Source: JBAYOE01 sp050950065
GTDB taxonomy: Bacteria; Spirochaetota; Spirochaetia; Sphaerochaetales; Sphaerochaetaceae
Assembly: GCA_050950065.1 (NCBI GenBank)
Contig: JBMNGX010000006.1
Coordinates: 136,203 to 200,202, forward strand
Reading direction: 5' to 3'
Length of the DNA stretch: 64,000 nucleotides
The notes under the pieces are model-generated. The model was not told the DNA's origin, ran no database searches, and was given only the letters and a program-made list of their open reading frames with translations. Positions 43,200-52,540 of the stretch are shown here, piece after piece (the first letter of the stretch is position 1; the number at the start of each line of letters is the position of its first letter). The position numbers and the translations under genes were made by a program.

Positions 43200-44462
43200 C
43201 TACAATAATACTCTTTTCATATCTGTTAAGAGTTTTGCTAAGTAGGTGGTGAAGCGGGCCCCTAAAGCACCATCAATAACACGGTGATCGTATGAGAGGC
43301 TAAATGGGAGAATGTCACGAGGAACAAAAGTTTCTCCATTGAAAGTTGGCTTTTTAGCCATCTTAGCAACACCTAAAATTGCAGCTTCGGGTGGGTTAAC
43401 GATTGGAGTAAAGTGAGTTCCTCCAATACCCCCTAACGAAGAGATACTAAATGAGGATCCACTTAAATCATCAGCTTTAAGCTTCCCTTCACGAGCTTTA
43501 GAACCTAAGTCGGCCATCTCTACTGCCAACTCTTTGACAGATTTTTTATCTGCATTCTTTATTACAGGAACAATCAACCCATCTGGGGTATCAACAGCGA
43601 TTCCGATGTTGTAATACTTTTTCAATATTATTTGCGAGTTTTTTGAATCGAGGGATGAGTTCACAGCTGGAAACTCTTTAAGGGCATTAACAACTGCTTT
43701 CACAATAAATGGGAGGATGCTTACTCTAACTCCCTCTTTAGCTAACTCATCTTTAATTGATTTTCTAAAAGCTTCAAGTTCAGTTACATCAGCCTCATCA
43801 AATTGGGTAACCAATGGGATGGTTTGCCAACTTCTTTGTAGATGGGGTCCTGAAATTTTTTGGATACGAGACAAAGTTTGGTTCTCAATTTCTCCATACT
43901 TTGAAAAATCTTCAAGTTCAAATTCTTGAGCCATAGGAGTTCCAGCTCCACCAGCTAAAGCTTTTTTAACTAATTTCTGAACATCTGTTTTTAAAATTCT
44001 TCCATTGGGACCAGTAGCTATCACATTAGCTAAATCTACCCCCAACTCTCGAGCATACTTACGTAGTGATGGTGTAGCGTGGTATTGAGCTTGAGGTGTT
44101 GATGAGACTACGGCAACTTCTTGCGTAACAATAGGCTCTTCTACTTTAGTCTCTTTTACTTCCTCTTTTACCTCAACCTCTTTTTCAGTTGGTTTTGTTT
44201 CTTCTTTAATTTCTTGAGCAGCTTCAGCTACTTCAATGTCGGCTAAGATAGAGCCTTCTGAAACGGTATCACCACTAGCTACGTGAACTTTGGTAATTGT
44301 TCCCTCAAAGGGGGAGGGTATGTCAGTTACAGCTTTAGCACTCTCTAGTGCAATGATTGGATCTTCAACTGCAACGCTATCTCCCTCCTTTACATAAACA
44401 TCAATAATACTAACATCGCTAAAGTCGCCGATATTAGGAACGGTAATTTGTTTTGTTGCCAT
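43200..44462 (-). CDS. aceF: Dihydrolipoamide acetyltransferase (PDH E2)
   Basis: A 420-residue E2. One lipoyl domain at the N-terminus (lipoyl Lys K43 in ALESAKAVTDIPSP), an Ala/Glu/Lys-rich linker, the peripheral-subunit-binding domain (TPSLRKYARELGVDLANVI, about 130-165) and the catalytic domain ending SLSYDHRVIDGALGARF with His393 and Asp397. It has a single lipoyl domain, against three in E. coli AceF. It sits between aceE and lpdA. Confidence 0.94.
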   Translation of the reverse strand: MATKQITVPNIGDFSDVSIIDVYVKEGDSVAVEDPIIALESAKAVTDIPSPFEGTITKVHVASGDTVSEGSILADIEVAEAAQEIKEETKPTEKEVEVKEEVKETKVEEPIVTQEVAVVSSTPQAQYHATPSLRKYARELGVDLANVIATGPNGRILKTDVQKLVKKALAGGAGTPMAQEFELEDFSKYGEIENQTLSRIQKISGPHLQRSWQTIPLVTQFDEADVTELEAFRKSIKDELAKEGVRVSILPFIVKAVVNALKEFPAVNSSLDSKNSQIILKKYYNIGIAVDTPDGLIVPVIKNADKKSVKELAVEMADLGSKAREGKLKADDLSGSSFSISSLGGIGGTHFTPIVNPPEAAILGVAKMAKKPTFNGETFVPRDILPFSLSYDHRVIDGALGARFTTYLAKLLTDMKRVLL

Positions 44463-44474
44463 TGTCAGCTCCTT

Positions 44475-47141
44475 TTAGTTGTGTAGTGGGTTTGGTTTGT
44501 TGCTATCGATATCAAATTTCTTCATCGCATCGGCAACAACCTTTCGATCAATCTTTCCATCGTCAGCTAACCCTTTTAGTGCAGCTAGTGCTACATGATA
44601 ACGTCCAACTTCAAAGAATTTTCTTAAAGCAGCACGTGTATCACTTCGACCATATCCATCAGTTCCTAATACTTGAACGTTTGTTGTTGGTAGTAGGCGC
44701 CTGATTTGTTCAGGATACGCTCTGATATAGTCGGTACTAATAACTATTGGTCCATCATGACCTTCCATTATAGTTGATAAGTAACTCTTTTTAGCCTTTT
44801 TAGTTGGGTTAAGAAGGTTATAACGATCTGTATCAACACCATCACGGTGTAATTCGTTAATACCCAATACTGACCAGATATCAGACTCTACGCCAAATTC
44901 TTCTTTGAGGATGTCAGCAGCAGCTAAAACCTCTCTAAAGATAGTTCCACTACCCATTAACTGAACTTTTGGAGCTTTAGTGTCTTCGGCTTTCTTAAAG
45001 AGATAAGCCCCTTTTCTAATTCCCTCTTCAACCCCTTTTGGCATTTCAGGGTGGGTGTAGTTTTCGTTCATCAAGGTGATGTAGTAGAAAATATCTTCAT
45101 CATCGGTGAACATTCTCTTCATCCCATCTTGAATAATAACAGCTAACTCATAAGAGAAGGTTGGATCGTAAGCTTGACATGTTGGCAAGGTGGAAGCGAT
45201 CATCAAGTTGTGTCCATCTTCGTGTTGAAGACCTTCACCGTTGATGGTAGTTCTTCCAGCAGTTGCTGCCATTAAGAACCCTTTAGCTTTAATATCACCT
45301 GCAGCCCAAGCAAAATCTCCAACTCTTTGAAGACCAAACATTGAGTAGAAGGAGTAGAAAGGAATCATTGGGAAATCATTATTTGAATAAGAGGTTCCTG
45401 CAGCAATCCATGATGAAATTGCCCCAGCTTCTGTAATTCCCTCTTCCAGTATTTGTCCTTTAACATCCTCCCTGTACCACATTAGAGCCTCAGAGTCTTG
45501 TGGCTCATAAAGTTGACCTACAGGAGAGTAAATTCCAATTTGTCTAAAGAGTCCCTCCATCCCAAAGGTTCTTGCCTCATCGGGAACTATTGGGACAACT
45601 CTTTTTCCAATCTCTTTATCTTTAACAAGTTTTGTTAATAGGCGTACAAAAGCCATCGTAGTTGAAATTTCTCGATTTTGTGCTTGTAACAAATCGCTAA
45701 ACTCACTAAGTGGGGGAGTCTTTAAAATCTTACTATGTTGTTGTCTAAAAGGAACAGGACCTCCCATAGCCTTTCTTCTTCTTTGTAAAAACTCATACTC
45801 TTCTGAACCCTTTTTAGGAAGTAAGAAAGGATAATCATCAACATCTTTAGAATCGATAGGAACTTCGTAGTGATCTTTAAAGCCAATTAAAGAATCTCCA
45901 GTGAGAACTTTTTGGTTGTGAGTTCCCATCACAGCTTCACCCTCTTTACCCATCCCATACCCTTTAACGGTTTTAAAGATGATAACAGTGGGTTGCCCTT
46001 TGTGATGAGAGGCAGCGTGGAAGGCTTTGTAAATCTTTCTAGGGTCGTGTCCACCTCTAGTGAGCTGCCACAACTCTTTATCTGTTTTGCCCTCAATTAG
46101 ACTTTGTAAGTAGGGATCATCACCAAAGATTTTTTCTCTCAAGTAAGCAGGTCCGCGAGCTTGAATCGTTTGGAACTCCCCATCAACCATAGATGAGAGT
46201 TTTTGTAAAAGGATTCCTTTGGTATCTTTTTCAAAAATGGAGTCCCACTCGCTTCCCCATATAATTTTAATAACGTTCCATCCAGCACCTCTAAAGCGCC
46301 CCTCCAACTCTTGAATAATCTTTCCATTACCCCTTACAGGGCCATCTAGACGTTGTAAGTTAGCGTTAACAACAAAGATTAAGTTATCAAGGTGCTCGCG
46401 TGATGCTAATGATAAAGCACCTAAAGCTTCTGGCTCATCAGATTCTCCATCACCCATGAAGACCCAAACTTTACGATCTCCAACCTCTTTAAACTCGTGA
46501 TCCTCTAAATATTTCATAAAGCGAGCTTGGTAGATTGCCATCATTGGTCCAAGTCCCATCGATACTGTAGGGAATTGCCAGAAATCGGGCATTAAGTAGG
46601 GGTGGGGGTAAGATGAAAGACCTTTGCCTCCAACCTCTCTTCTAAAATTATTTAATTGATCTTCAGTTAAGCGACCCTCAACAAAAGCACGGGCATACAT
46701 CCCTGGTGCAGAGTGACCTTGGAAGAAGACCATATCTGGTCCGTAAGGGGCATCAGGCCCTTTAAAGAACCAGTTAAAACCAACTTCATAAATAGCAGAT
46801 GCAGATGCAAATGAGGCTATGTGACCCCCAATAGTGGGATCTTCTTTGTTAGCTTTTGCAACCATTGCCATAGCGTTCCACCTAACTAAAGCAGAAACAC
46901 TTTTTGCTACAGCCGAATCGTCTGGTGGCAAAATTGCCTCTTGATCCAAAATTGTTGTATTTACATAGGGACTAATAACACCAGGAGAGGTGTCTACCCC
47001 CTGATTGCGGGCAGAGTCTGTTAGTTCATTTAACAAATAATCTGCTTTTTGCGCCCCTTCGTGTTTAATCACACCCTCCAAAGATTCAATCCAATCTCTG
47101 GTTTCGGCGGGGTCGGGATCATGATAGATTTTACTACTCAT
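44475..47141 (-). CDS. aceE: Pyruvate dehydrogenase E1 component, homodimeric
   Basis: An 888-residue ThDP enzyme of the AceE type (decarboxylates pyruvate and acetylates E2). It has GGHIASFASASAIYEVGFN, FFQGHSAPGMYARAF, the ThDP/Mg motif MGDGESDEPEALGALSLA with NANLQRLDGPVRGN, RGGHDPRKIYKA and TSYSNNDFPMIPFYSFYSMFG. It is the first gene of the pdh operon, with GGAGGT before the ATG. A dyad with AGTTTG...CAAACT lies in the upstream region. Confidence 0.96.
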   Translation of the reverse strand: MSSKIYHDPDPAETRDWIESLEGVIKHEGAQKADYLLNELTDSARNQGVDTSPGVISPYVNTTILDQEAILPPDDSAVAKSVSALVRWNAMAMVAKANKEDPTIGGHIASFASASAIYEVGFNWFFKGPDAPYGPDMVFFQGHSAPGMYARAFVEGRLTEDQLNNFRREVGGKGLSSYPHPYLMPDFWQFPTVSMGLGPMMAIYQARFMKYLEDHEFKEVGDRKVWVFMGDGESDEPEALGALSLASREHLDNLIFVVNANLQRLDGPVRGNGKIIQELEGRFRGAGWNVIKIIWGSEWDSIFEKDTKGILLQKLSSMVDGEFQTIQARGPAYLREKIFGDDPYLQSLIEGKTDKELWQLTRGGHDPRKIYKAFHAASHHKGQPTVIIFKTVKGYGMGKEGEAVMGTHNQKVLTGDSLIGFKDHYEVPIDSKDVDDYPFLLPKKGSEEYEFLQRRRKAMGGPVPFRQQHSKILKTPPLSEFSDLLQAQNREISTTMAFVRLLTKLVKDKEIGKRVVPIVPDEARTFGMEGLFRQIGIYSPVGQLYEPQDSEALMWYREDVKGQILEEGITEAGAISSWIAAGTSYSNNDFPMIPFYSFYSMFGLQRVGDFAWAAGDIKAKGFLMAATAGRTTINGEGLQHEDGHNLMIASTLPTCQAYDPTFSYELAVIIQDGMKRMFTDDEDIFYYITLMNENYTHPEMPKGVEEGIRKGAYLFKKAEDTKAPKVQLMGSGTIFREVLAAADILKEEFGVESDIWSVLGINELHRDGVDTDRYNLLNPTKKAKKSYLSTIMEGHDGPIVISTDYIRAYPEQIRRLLPTTNVQVLGTDGYGRSDTRAALRKFFEVGRYHVALAALKGLADDGKIDRKVVADAMKKFDIDSNKPNPLHN

Positions 47142-47174
47142 TAATGACCTCCGTAATATGTGTAAAATCGAAAA

Positions 47175-47204
47175 CTAGTTTGCTCTAATATTTTTAACAA
47201 ACTG
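47175..47204 (-). promoter_or_regulatory. Dyad in the aceE upstream region
   Basis: CTAGTTTGC (47175-47183) and AACAAACTG (47196-47204) form an inverted repeat about 30 bases long, similar in layout to ROK-type site B (6876-6907). It lies 34-63 bases upstream of aceE. It may be an operator; chance in AT-rich DNA is possible. Confidence 0.35.
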
Positions 47205-47248
47205 ATATATTAAAGGTCATCAAATTTAACTCTACAGTCAAGCTACGA

Positions 47249-48559
47249 CTAGGTGTTTAAAGGTTTTTCCCAATAAGATTCCATTAACAAACTAGTTTCA
47301 TTTAATGAGGTGAGAATATCACTCTCAAGCCTCTTTGCACTCTCTTTTCTCTTAACGATATCAGTTTTTTTAATCTCAATTGGCTCTCCTATAAATATTA
47401 GAGCCTCTTTTTGTTTAGGGGAGTAGCGACTGTCAATATTTCCCCCTTTAAAACGATTGAGTATATCTAATAAGTTAAGAGCATACTCATTTAACCTCCC
47501 GCCACTAACTTCACCTTCAATGTAGGTGGGATCTATATACTTTAAAATGTCGATTACTTGAGAGTTTCGTAGTAATAAGTGTCCCTTTACTGCCTCCCAT
47601 TTGAGATTCGACTTTTTAAAATCGGAACTATTTTTTAAGATATCATCCTTTAAATAGAGACGCTTTAATGAAGAGTAGCGAAGGTTAAATAGGCGATCTA
47701 ACATTGAGCCGTTAGCGATGATATCTGCTAAATACTCTTGCTGGGCCATAATATTTTCACAAAGATTTTCAACTCTATTTTCACTATAGCTTTGTACGTT
47801 ATAAAAAGTTTCTAGTAAGGTTAAAGTGTGATCAGTTGCCTCAATTAAACGCTCTACTAAATTCTCTTTAGTTAATTGTATGTTAGTTTGCTTTTCCCAA
47901 TTTTTTAGCAATTCATTCACAAAAACAGTGTGATCTTTATGGTGATGATACCCAATTGAGATTGGCACTATTTTTACACTCTCAAAACGCTCTAATGACC
48001 ACAATGCAAAAGTTGAAACTCCATTAGAGATTTCATCACACTTATACATGTGGTAAGTGACTTGGCTTTCAGGAGCAAGGGCAACAGGAAATTCCCCTTT
48101 CTTGATGATATCTTTTAAGATTGTAAGTCCCTCTTTGTTTAAGCTTCTGTTTTGAACAGGAATGGCTCCCAAAGCAGGAAAGACAATCTTAGAGAGTTTC
48201 GTTGCCCAATTTAAAACATCACTTCCATAGATGAAGTGGGCATGTCCACTATAAGATTTTTTAATCTTTTTTAACTTTTTATCAATTTGGTGATTCAAAG
48301 CGTGAACTAATAGGGGGGCATCCTCTTTAGCTGTGTGCCTAAAAGCTAAGACAAGCCCCACTTTATCATCATAAAAGTCTGTATAGTTTTCGATTAAAGT
48401 GTCAATGTTTTTAATCTCAATACTTTTAATTCCCTCAACATACTTTAAATAGGGGTAGGAGAGAACTTTAATAACAGAGTGGGCCCCTTTAGAGTAGTTA
48501 GGTTTTAAAAACTCCCCCTCTAAAGTTGCCCCTTTAAAGAAAATCTTATCTTTAGCCAC
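47249..48559 (-). CDS. PlsC-like acyltransferase (glycerolipid), 436 residues
   Basis: A lysophospholipid-type acyltransferase. The HX4D catalytic motif is HTAKED (H75-D80), and LAPESQVTYH stands in the place of the PEGTR-type glycerol-phosphate site. No clear membrane helix is seen in the rest, and the C-terminal 200 residues are not recognisable. It probably transfers fatty acyl groups to glycerol-phosphate lipids at the inner membrane face. GTG start immediately after the stop of the transporter gene, with AGGAAG nine bases upstream, so the two genes are coupled. Confidence 0.75.
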   Translation of the reverse strand: MAKDKIFFKGATLEGEFLKPNYSKGAHSVIKVLSYPYLKYVEGIKSIEIKNIDTLIENYTDFYDDKVGLVLAFRHTAKEDAPLLVHALNHQIDKKLKKIKKSYSGHAHFIYGSDVLNWATKLSKIVFPALGAIPVQNRSLNKEGLTILKDIIKKGEFPVALAPESQVTYHMYKCDEISNGVSTFALWSLERFESVKIVPISIGYHHHKDHTVFVNELLKNWEKQTNIQLTKENLVERLIEATDHTLTLLETFYNVQSYSENRVENLCENIMAQQEYLADIIANGSMLDRLFNLRYSSLKRLYLKDDILKNSSDFKKSNLKWEAVKGHLLLRNSQVIDILKYIDPTYIEGEVSGGRLNEYALNLLDILNRFKGGNIDSRYSPKQKEALIFIGEPIEIKKTDIVKRKESAKRLESDILTSLNETSLLMESYWEKPLNT

Positions 48560-49888
48560 TTATGACACTTCCTGGCGTGCTAACATCTCAGCGTAAAACT
48601 TCTTATCGATTGGATAATACTTTAGAATAAGAATACCAACGATGTACCAGATTACAGGGATTGGGCCACTGATAAGCTTAATTCCAATATTGGCTAAAGC
48701 GTTAGGCTGTTGGGGTTGGTAGTGAAATAAAGCTAAAATCCACCCATTTAGAGCTAAAGCAACAGCTTGTCCAACTTTACTAGTGAAAGTCCAAATAGAG
48801 GAAAACACCCCTTCACGTCTGATATTATTGTTGTTAACTGCATCGTACTCAACAATGTCGGGTAAGATTGCGTGGGGCATTACGTAGTGGGTTGATAAAC
48901 CTATCCCAGTTATTCCCATCACAAAAACAGAAGCTAATGGTCCAATTATCTCCCCAAGTAAAGAGAAAGTTAAAATACCAAAGCTCACAATAATCATTCC
49001 AATGATGTAACACTTTTTCTTTCCAATTTTATCAGAAATCTTGACCCATATTGGGATGAATATTAAAGAGGTAGATAAAAGGGCAACTAAAGCTAATTGG
49101 AAAAGATCTTCGTTGCCAAAGATATAGGCAAAGTAGTAGACCAATGCTCCTTGAACCATTGATGTTCCAGTGATAAACAGTGTCCATGGGATAAGGGCAG
49201 AAAGGAAAACTTTGCTTTTTAAGGTCTCTTTAAATGTTTTTACAAAGCCCACCTGAGGTTGGCTTTCAAGGTGCTTAGGCTCTTTGATAGACCAGATGGT
49301 TATCAACATTGTAAAGAGCATCACACCTCCCATAAAATAACCCATAATTGTCCATCCCAACTCAGTGGGATAAAAGATATTTACAATTGGCATAACAGCA
49401 GCAGCGCCCACAAATGTTCCCACTACAGCGAAGCTCATTCTATATCCTGTTAAGATTGTTCTTTCGTTGTAATCACTAGTTAATTCAGGCAAAAGAGCAG
49501 CGTAAGGGATGTTAACTAAGGTGTAAGCAGTGTTTAAAAGACAGTACAAAAATGTCATGTAGAAAAAGAGGGGCATTTGGCCAGTAAGTGAAGGCTTTGT
49601 AAAGATTAAGCCCATAACAAAAAAGGAGATTATTGAACCAACAAACATGTAAGGGCGCCTTCGTCCCCATCTGGTTCTAGTTAAGTCGCTGTAGTACCCG
49701 GTGATTGGATCGGTAATAGCATCCCAGATTTTACCAATCATCATTACTGTACCAGCTAATGCTGCAGAGAGGTGGACGATGTCTGTTAAAAAGTAGAGAA
49801 GATAAAACCCGATGATTGTGAAAAAGAGGTTTCCTCCCAGATCTCCAATCCCAAAACCAATTTTTGTTTTTCTAGTTAGAGTATTAAT
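48560..49888 (-). CDS. GPH-family sugar/cation symporter (MFS), non-canonical ATT start
   Basis: A membrane transporter of about 442 residues in the glycoside-pentoside-hexuronide family. Diagnostic motif KIWDAITDPITGYYSD, then RWGRRRPYM and NIPYAALLPELTSDY. The first ATG (49744) would delete helix 1. Upstream in the same frame the translation continues with typical family sequence KIGFGIGDLGGNLFF and helix 1 into MMIGKIWDA. No ATG, GTG or TTG occurs in that extension. An ATT at 49888-49886 has AAGGAG nine bases upstream, so I propose it as the start. The substrate is unknown. Confidence 0.78.
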   Translation of the reverse strand: MNTLTRKTKIGFGIGDLGGNLFFTIIGFYLLYFLTDIVHLSAALAGTVMMIGKIWDAITDPITGYYSDLTRTRWGRRRPYMFVGSIISFFVMGLIFTKPSLTGQMPLFFYMTFLYCLLNTAYTLVNIPYAALLPELTSDYNERTILTGYRMSFAVVGTFVGAAAVMPIVNIFYPTELGWTIMGYFMGGVMLFTMLITIWSIKEPKHLESQPQVGFVKTFKETLKSKVFLSALIPWTLFITGTSMVQGALVYYFAYIFGNEDLFQLALVALLSTSLIFIPIWVKISDKIGKKKCYIIGMIIVSFGILTFSLLGEIIGPLASVFVMGITGIGLSTHYVMPHAILPDIVEYDAVNNNNIRREGVFSSIWTFTSKVGQAVALALNGWILALFHYQPQQPNALANIGIKLISGPIPVIWYIVGILILKYYPIDKKFYAEMLARQEVS

Positions 49889-49903
49889 AGTAGTATTCTC
49901 CTT
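49886..49903 (-). promoter_or_regulatory. Ribosome site and proposed ATT start codon
   Basis: On the minus strand AAGGAG (49903-49898), nine bases, then ATT (49888-49886). The upstream frame is closed by TAA at 49909. An overlapping ATG at 49905 leads to a stop after seven codons. Confidence 0.6.
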
Positions 49904-49960
49904 CCATTATAGTTGGAAGAAGTCTACTTCCTTTAATCTGTGTAAGCAGGCAAAAAATGA

Positions 49961-50644
49961 CTAATTGAGATCAATGTTATGAGTTAAAAGGTATTGAATC
50001 TCTTTGTCAGCGTAGTAACCATGCATTGAAGGGGGAAGTAAATCTTTTAAACGCCCCATTACCTCATCAATTATTTGACTTCTTTTATCGGCATCGAGGC
50101 GCCCCTCTTTTTGGATAATTTCAAAAGGTTTACCAATTTTAATTGTTACTTCAGCTCTTTTAAAGCGTCTTATTTTTTTAAAGGCATCTTCGAGGCCAAT
50201 AGTGACTATTGGGACCATAGGAGCTTTTTGTTTGTAAGCGATAAAAGCAACCCCCTCTTTTCCCTCTTGTAAAGAGCCATCGACAGAGCGAGTTCCCTCT
50301 GGAGCAATTGCTAGAATGTTGTTTTTATTTAAAACATCGAAGCACTGTTGTAAAGTTTTGCGCTCCATGTTTTCCCGATCAACTGGAATTGAGCTCCATA
50401 AATTCATCAAGTAGCGAGTAGCAAAACTGTTCCACAACTCTTTTTTTGCCATTGCCACCATATTTCTAGGTTGCATAAAGACGTACATCAAAGGTCCATC
50501 TAAAGCTGATGTGTGATTAGCTATTATGATAAAAGGGCCCTCTTTGGGCATTTTTTCAAATTCTTTTATATTTATTTTTAGAAAGATTCTAAATAGTAGT
50601 CGTAAAGTTGCATTGGTTATTCGTTCACTAAGTTTCATCAACAT
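49961..50644 (-). CDS. plsC: 1-acyl-sn-glycerol-3-phosphate acyltransferase
   Basis: A 227-residue PlsC with the HX4D motif NHTSALDG (H44-D49), the substrate motif APEGTRSVDG (about 117-126) and VPIVTIGLEDAF. It makes phosphatidate from lysophosphatidate at the inner membrane. AGGAG sits five bases before the ATG, and the AEC transporter gene ends 9 bases upstream, so they are cotranscribed leftward. Confidence 0.88.
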   Translation of the reverse strand: MLMKLSERITNATLRLLFRIFLKINIKEFEKMPKEGPFIIIANHTSALDGPLMYVFMQPRNMVAMAKKELWNSFATRYLMNLWSSIPVDRENMERKTLQQCFDVLNKNNILAIAPEGTRSVDGSLQEGKEGVAFIAYKQKAPMVPIVTIGLEDAFKKIRRFKRAEVTIKIGKPFEIIQKEGRLDADKRSQIIDEVMGRLKDLLPPSMHGYYADKEIQYLLTHNIDLN

Positions 50645-50653
50645 TAGTCTCCT

Positions 50654-51535
50654 CTATTTTAACATCATCAATACTAAAGGTATGGTTATTGCACTTGCTA
50701 AAGTGGAGACCATAACAATTGCAGAAGAATTTTTGCTAGGCACTTTGTATCTAATTGGCAAGACACTGGTAAACACAGCAGCAGGAAGGGCAGAGGCAAT
50801 TATTATTACATCTCTTAAAAGTCCCTCAATTTTTAATATTGAGACTGCAATTAGGGCAAAAATCAACCCGCCTCCCAATCTTATAACCACAGCAGCTATT
50901 ATGTGCAAATTTATTTTTACTTTTTTCCCTCGTAAGGAGGAGCCTAAGATATAAGCTGAAATTGGACCCACTGCACTAGAACCAAATTGTAGAGTCTCTA
51001 AAATAGATTTATGCATTGGTAAATCTAAGTATTTGTAGATAAAGGCAAATACTAGAGCCCACAAAATGGGACTAGAAATTATATTTTTAAAAGATTTCTT
51101 TGTAAGACCACCACTCATTATTAACACCCCAACTGTCATTAAATAGAGGGTTAAAAACTGATCGTAGATAATCACTAAGTTCATGGCACTGATGCCACCC
51201 CAAGATGCCATTAAAGGAATTCCTAAAAAGCCAGAGTTCATAAAAGAGGCCCCTGGGACAAAATCTCTACTTTCAATTTTAGTGAGGTGGGTATACAAAT
51301 AGGCAACACCTAAACTTAAAAATACAACAAAAGAGATTGCCAAGCCCATTTGCACAAACATCTTACCATGCATATCTGTTGTATAGACTGCTTGAATAAT
51401 AAACATGGGGATAAAGAAGTCGGCAACAATGCGCACTAAAGACTCAACATCCACCTTAAAAAGGGGAGTTGTTAGATAGCCAGCTACAGCAACTACAATT
51501 AAAGGAAGAATCAGTAAAAATGAGTCTATAAACAT
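50654..51535 (-). CDS. AEC-family transporter (auxin efflux carrier type)
   Basis: A 293-residue membrane protein with about ten hydrophobic helices in two repeats. PGASFMNSGFLGIPLMASWGG in the first half carries the NxGFxGxP motif of the family, and SALPAAVFTSVLP in the second half is the matching repeat. It probably exports or imports an organic acid or similar anion. It is first gene of a two-gene leftward operon with plsC. Substrate not inferable. Confidence 0.82.
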   Translation of the reverse strand: MFIDSFLLILPLIVVAVAGYLTTPLFKVDVESLVRIVADFFIPMFIIQAVYTTDMHGKMFVQMGLAISFVVFLSLGVAYLYTHLTKIESRDFVPGASFMNSGFLGIPLMASWGGISAMNLVIIYDQFLTLYLMTVGVLIMSGGLTKKSFKNIISSPILWALVFAFIYKYLDLPMHKSILETLQFGSSAVGPISAYILGSSLRGKKVKINLHIIAAVVIRLGGGLIFALIAVSILKIEGLLRDVIIIASALPAAVFTSVLPIRYKVPSKNSSAIVMVSTLASAITIPLVLMMLK

Positions 51536-51633
51536 AGAATGACTATAATCTTTATCTTTGTGCTACACAACACTATTATTATCAAGTAAATTGATTTATG
51601 ATTGTCTCGATTAAATAGTTTTGGAGCAAATAG

Positions 51634-52467
51634 ATGGGTTTTAAGATGCGCCTTTTTTTACTTATAACAGTTTTTAGTATAGTTACTCTTTTCTCAATTA
51701 GTTCAAATAACACCTACGGAGATATTCGTTTAGTAGGTTCTTCATACAGCGATTATAAAGCTGAAGCTGGTTACACAGTGAAAATACCCCTTTTTGATCG
51801 AGGATTTGCCAATGTTCGGGGCCAAATGGGACTCTCTTTAACAACATTAGAACTAAATGTTGATGCTAATTTCTCATTTTTCGACTTTTTGGAAGTTGGA
51901 GGTGGGGGCAAAGTTGGAACTGGATGGAACTTTTCGGGAACCGAGTATAAAGGGTTGGCAATTGGTGATGGTATAAGTAGTGCTGAAAGTAATTCGTTAG
52001 GAGGAGTTTACTTCAACGGTTATGGGAAGGTAACTTTAAAATATCAAACTGGTGAACTTTTTAAAAATCAGTGGCTAAACTTCCTTTTACAAACTACCCA
52101 AATGTTGAGCTATGATGGCTATATAGCCTCCAAAGAGAGTATAGGGTGGGAGTTTAGTTACAATGGCTTACACAGCGATGGTGCTAATTACAAAGGAAGC
52201 TACTTAATTGGTTATCAGATGATGGACATACCACTTAATTTAATTGGTATTGAATTTGTCCATCGCTACGATAACATAAAAAATGAGTTTGATATTGGTT
52301 CAATGTATGAGATTAACATAGTTACCAATGTAGATATTGGAAAACGTTCTTCTCTTAAGTTCATTGGTCAAACAGGGAACTATTCAATTAATGAAACTAA
52401 AAGAACTATTGAGAAAAATGGGTTCCACTTTAGAGGATTAAAGGTGATTATGAGTTTCACCTTCTAG
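51634..52467 (+). CDS. Probable outer-membrane beta-barrel protein
   Basis: A 277-residue exported protein that I do not recognise. An N-terminal signal peptide (KMRLFLLITVFSIVTLFS) is followed by many short alternating segments rich in Gly, Tyr, Phe and Asn (FLEVGGGGKVGTGWNFSG, YFNGYGKVTLKYQTG). The last residue is Phe (MSFTF), the usual C-terminal signal of outer-membrane barrels. It is transcribed away from the AEC gene. GGAG lies upstream of ATG 51634; ATG 51646 is an alternative. A spirochaetal outer-membrane protein is the best guess. Confidence 0.65.
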   Translation: MGFKMRLFLLITVFSIVTLFSISSNNTYGDIRLVGSSYSDYKAEAGYTVKIPLFDRGFANVRGQMGLSLTTLELNVDANFSFFDFLEVGGGGKVGTGWNFSGTEYKGLAIGDGISSAESNSLGGVYFNGYGKVTLKYQTGELFKNQWLNFLLQTTQMLSYDGYIASKESIGWEFSYNGLHSDGANYKGSYLIGYQMMDIPLNLIGIEFVHRYDNIKNEFDIGSMYEINIVTNVDIGKRSSLKFIGQTGNYSINETKRTIEKNGFHFRGLKVIMSFTF

Positions 52468-52476
52468 ATAAATTTG

Positions 52477-52505
52477 TTGCGTTTTGTTGCACAATGCCCT
52501 ATCAT
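52477..52505 (+). promoter_or_regulatory. Candidate promoter of the diaminopropionate ammonia-lyase gene
   Basis: TTGCGT (52477-52482), 17-base spacer, TATCAT (52500-52505), 36 bases before the start codon. Confidence 0.45.
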
Positions 52506-52540
52506 TTAAGTAGTAAAATTAAATAAAAGGTAGGGTAATT

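Noticed and set aside
50526..50954. 142-codon plus-strand frame
   Set aside because: Antisense across plsC and the AEC transporter, both of which have clear family motifs.
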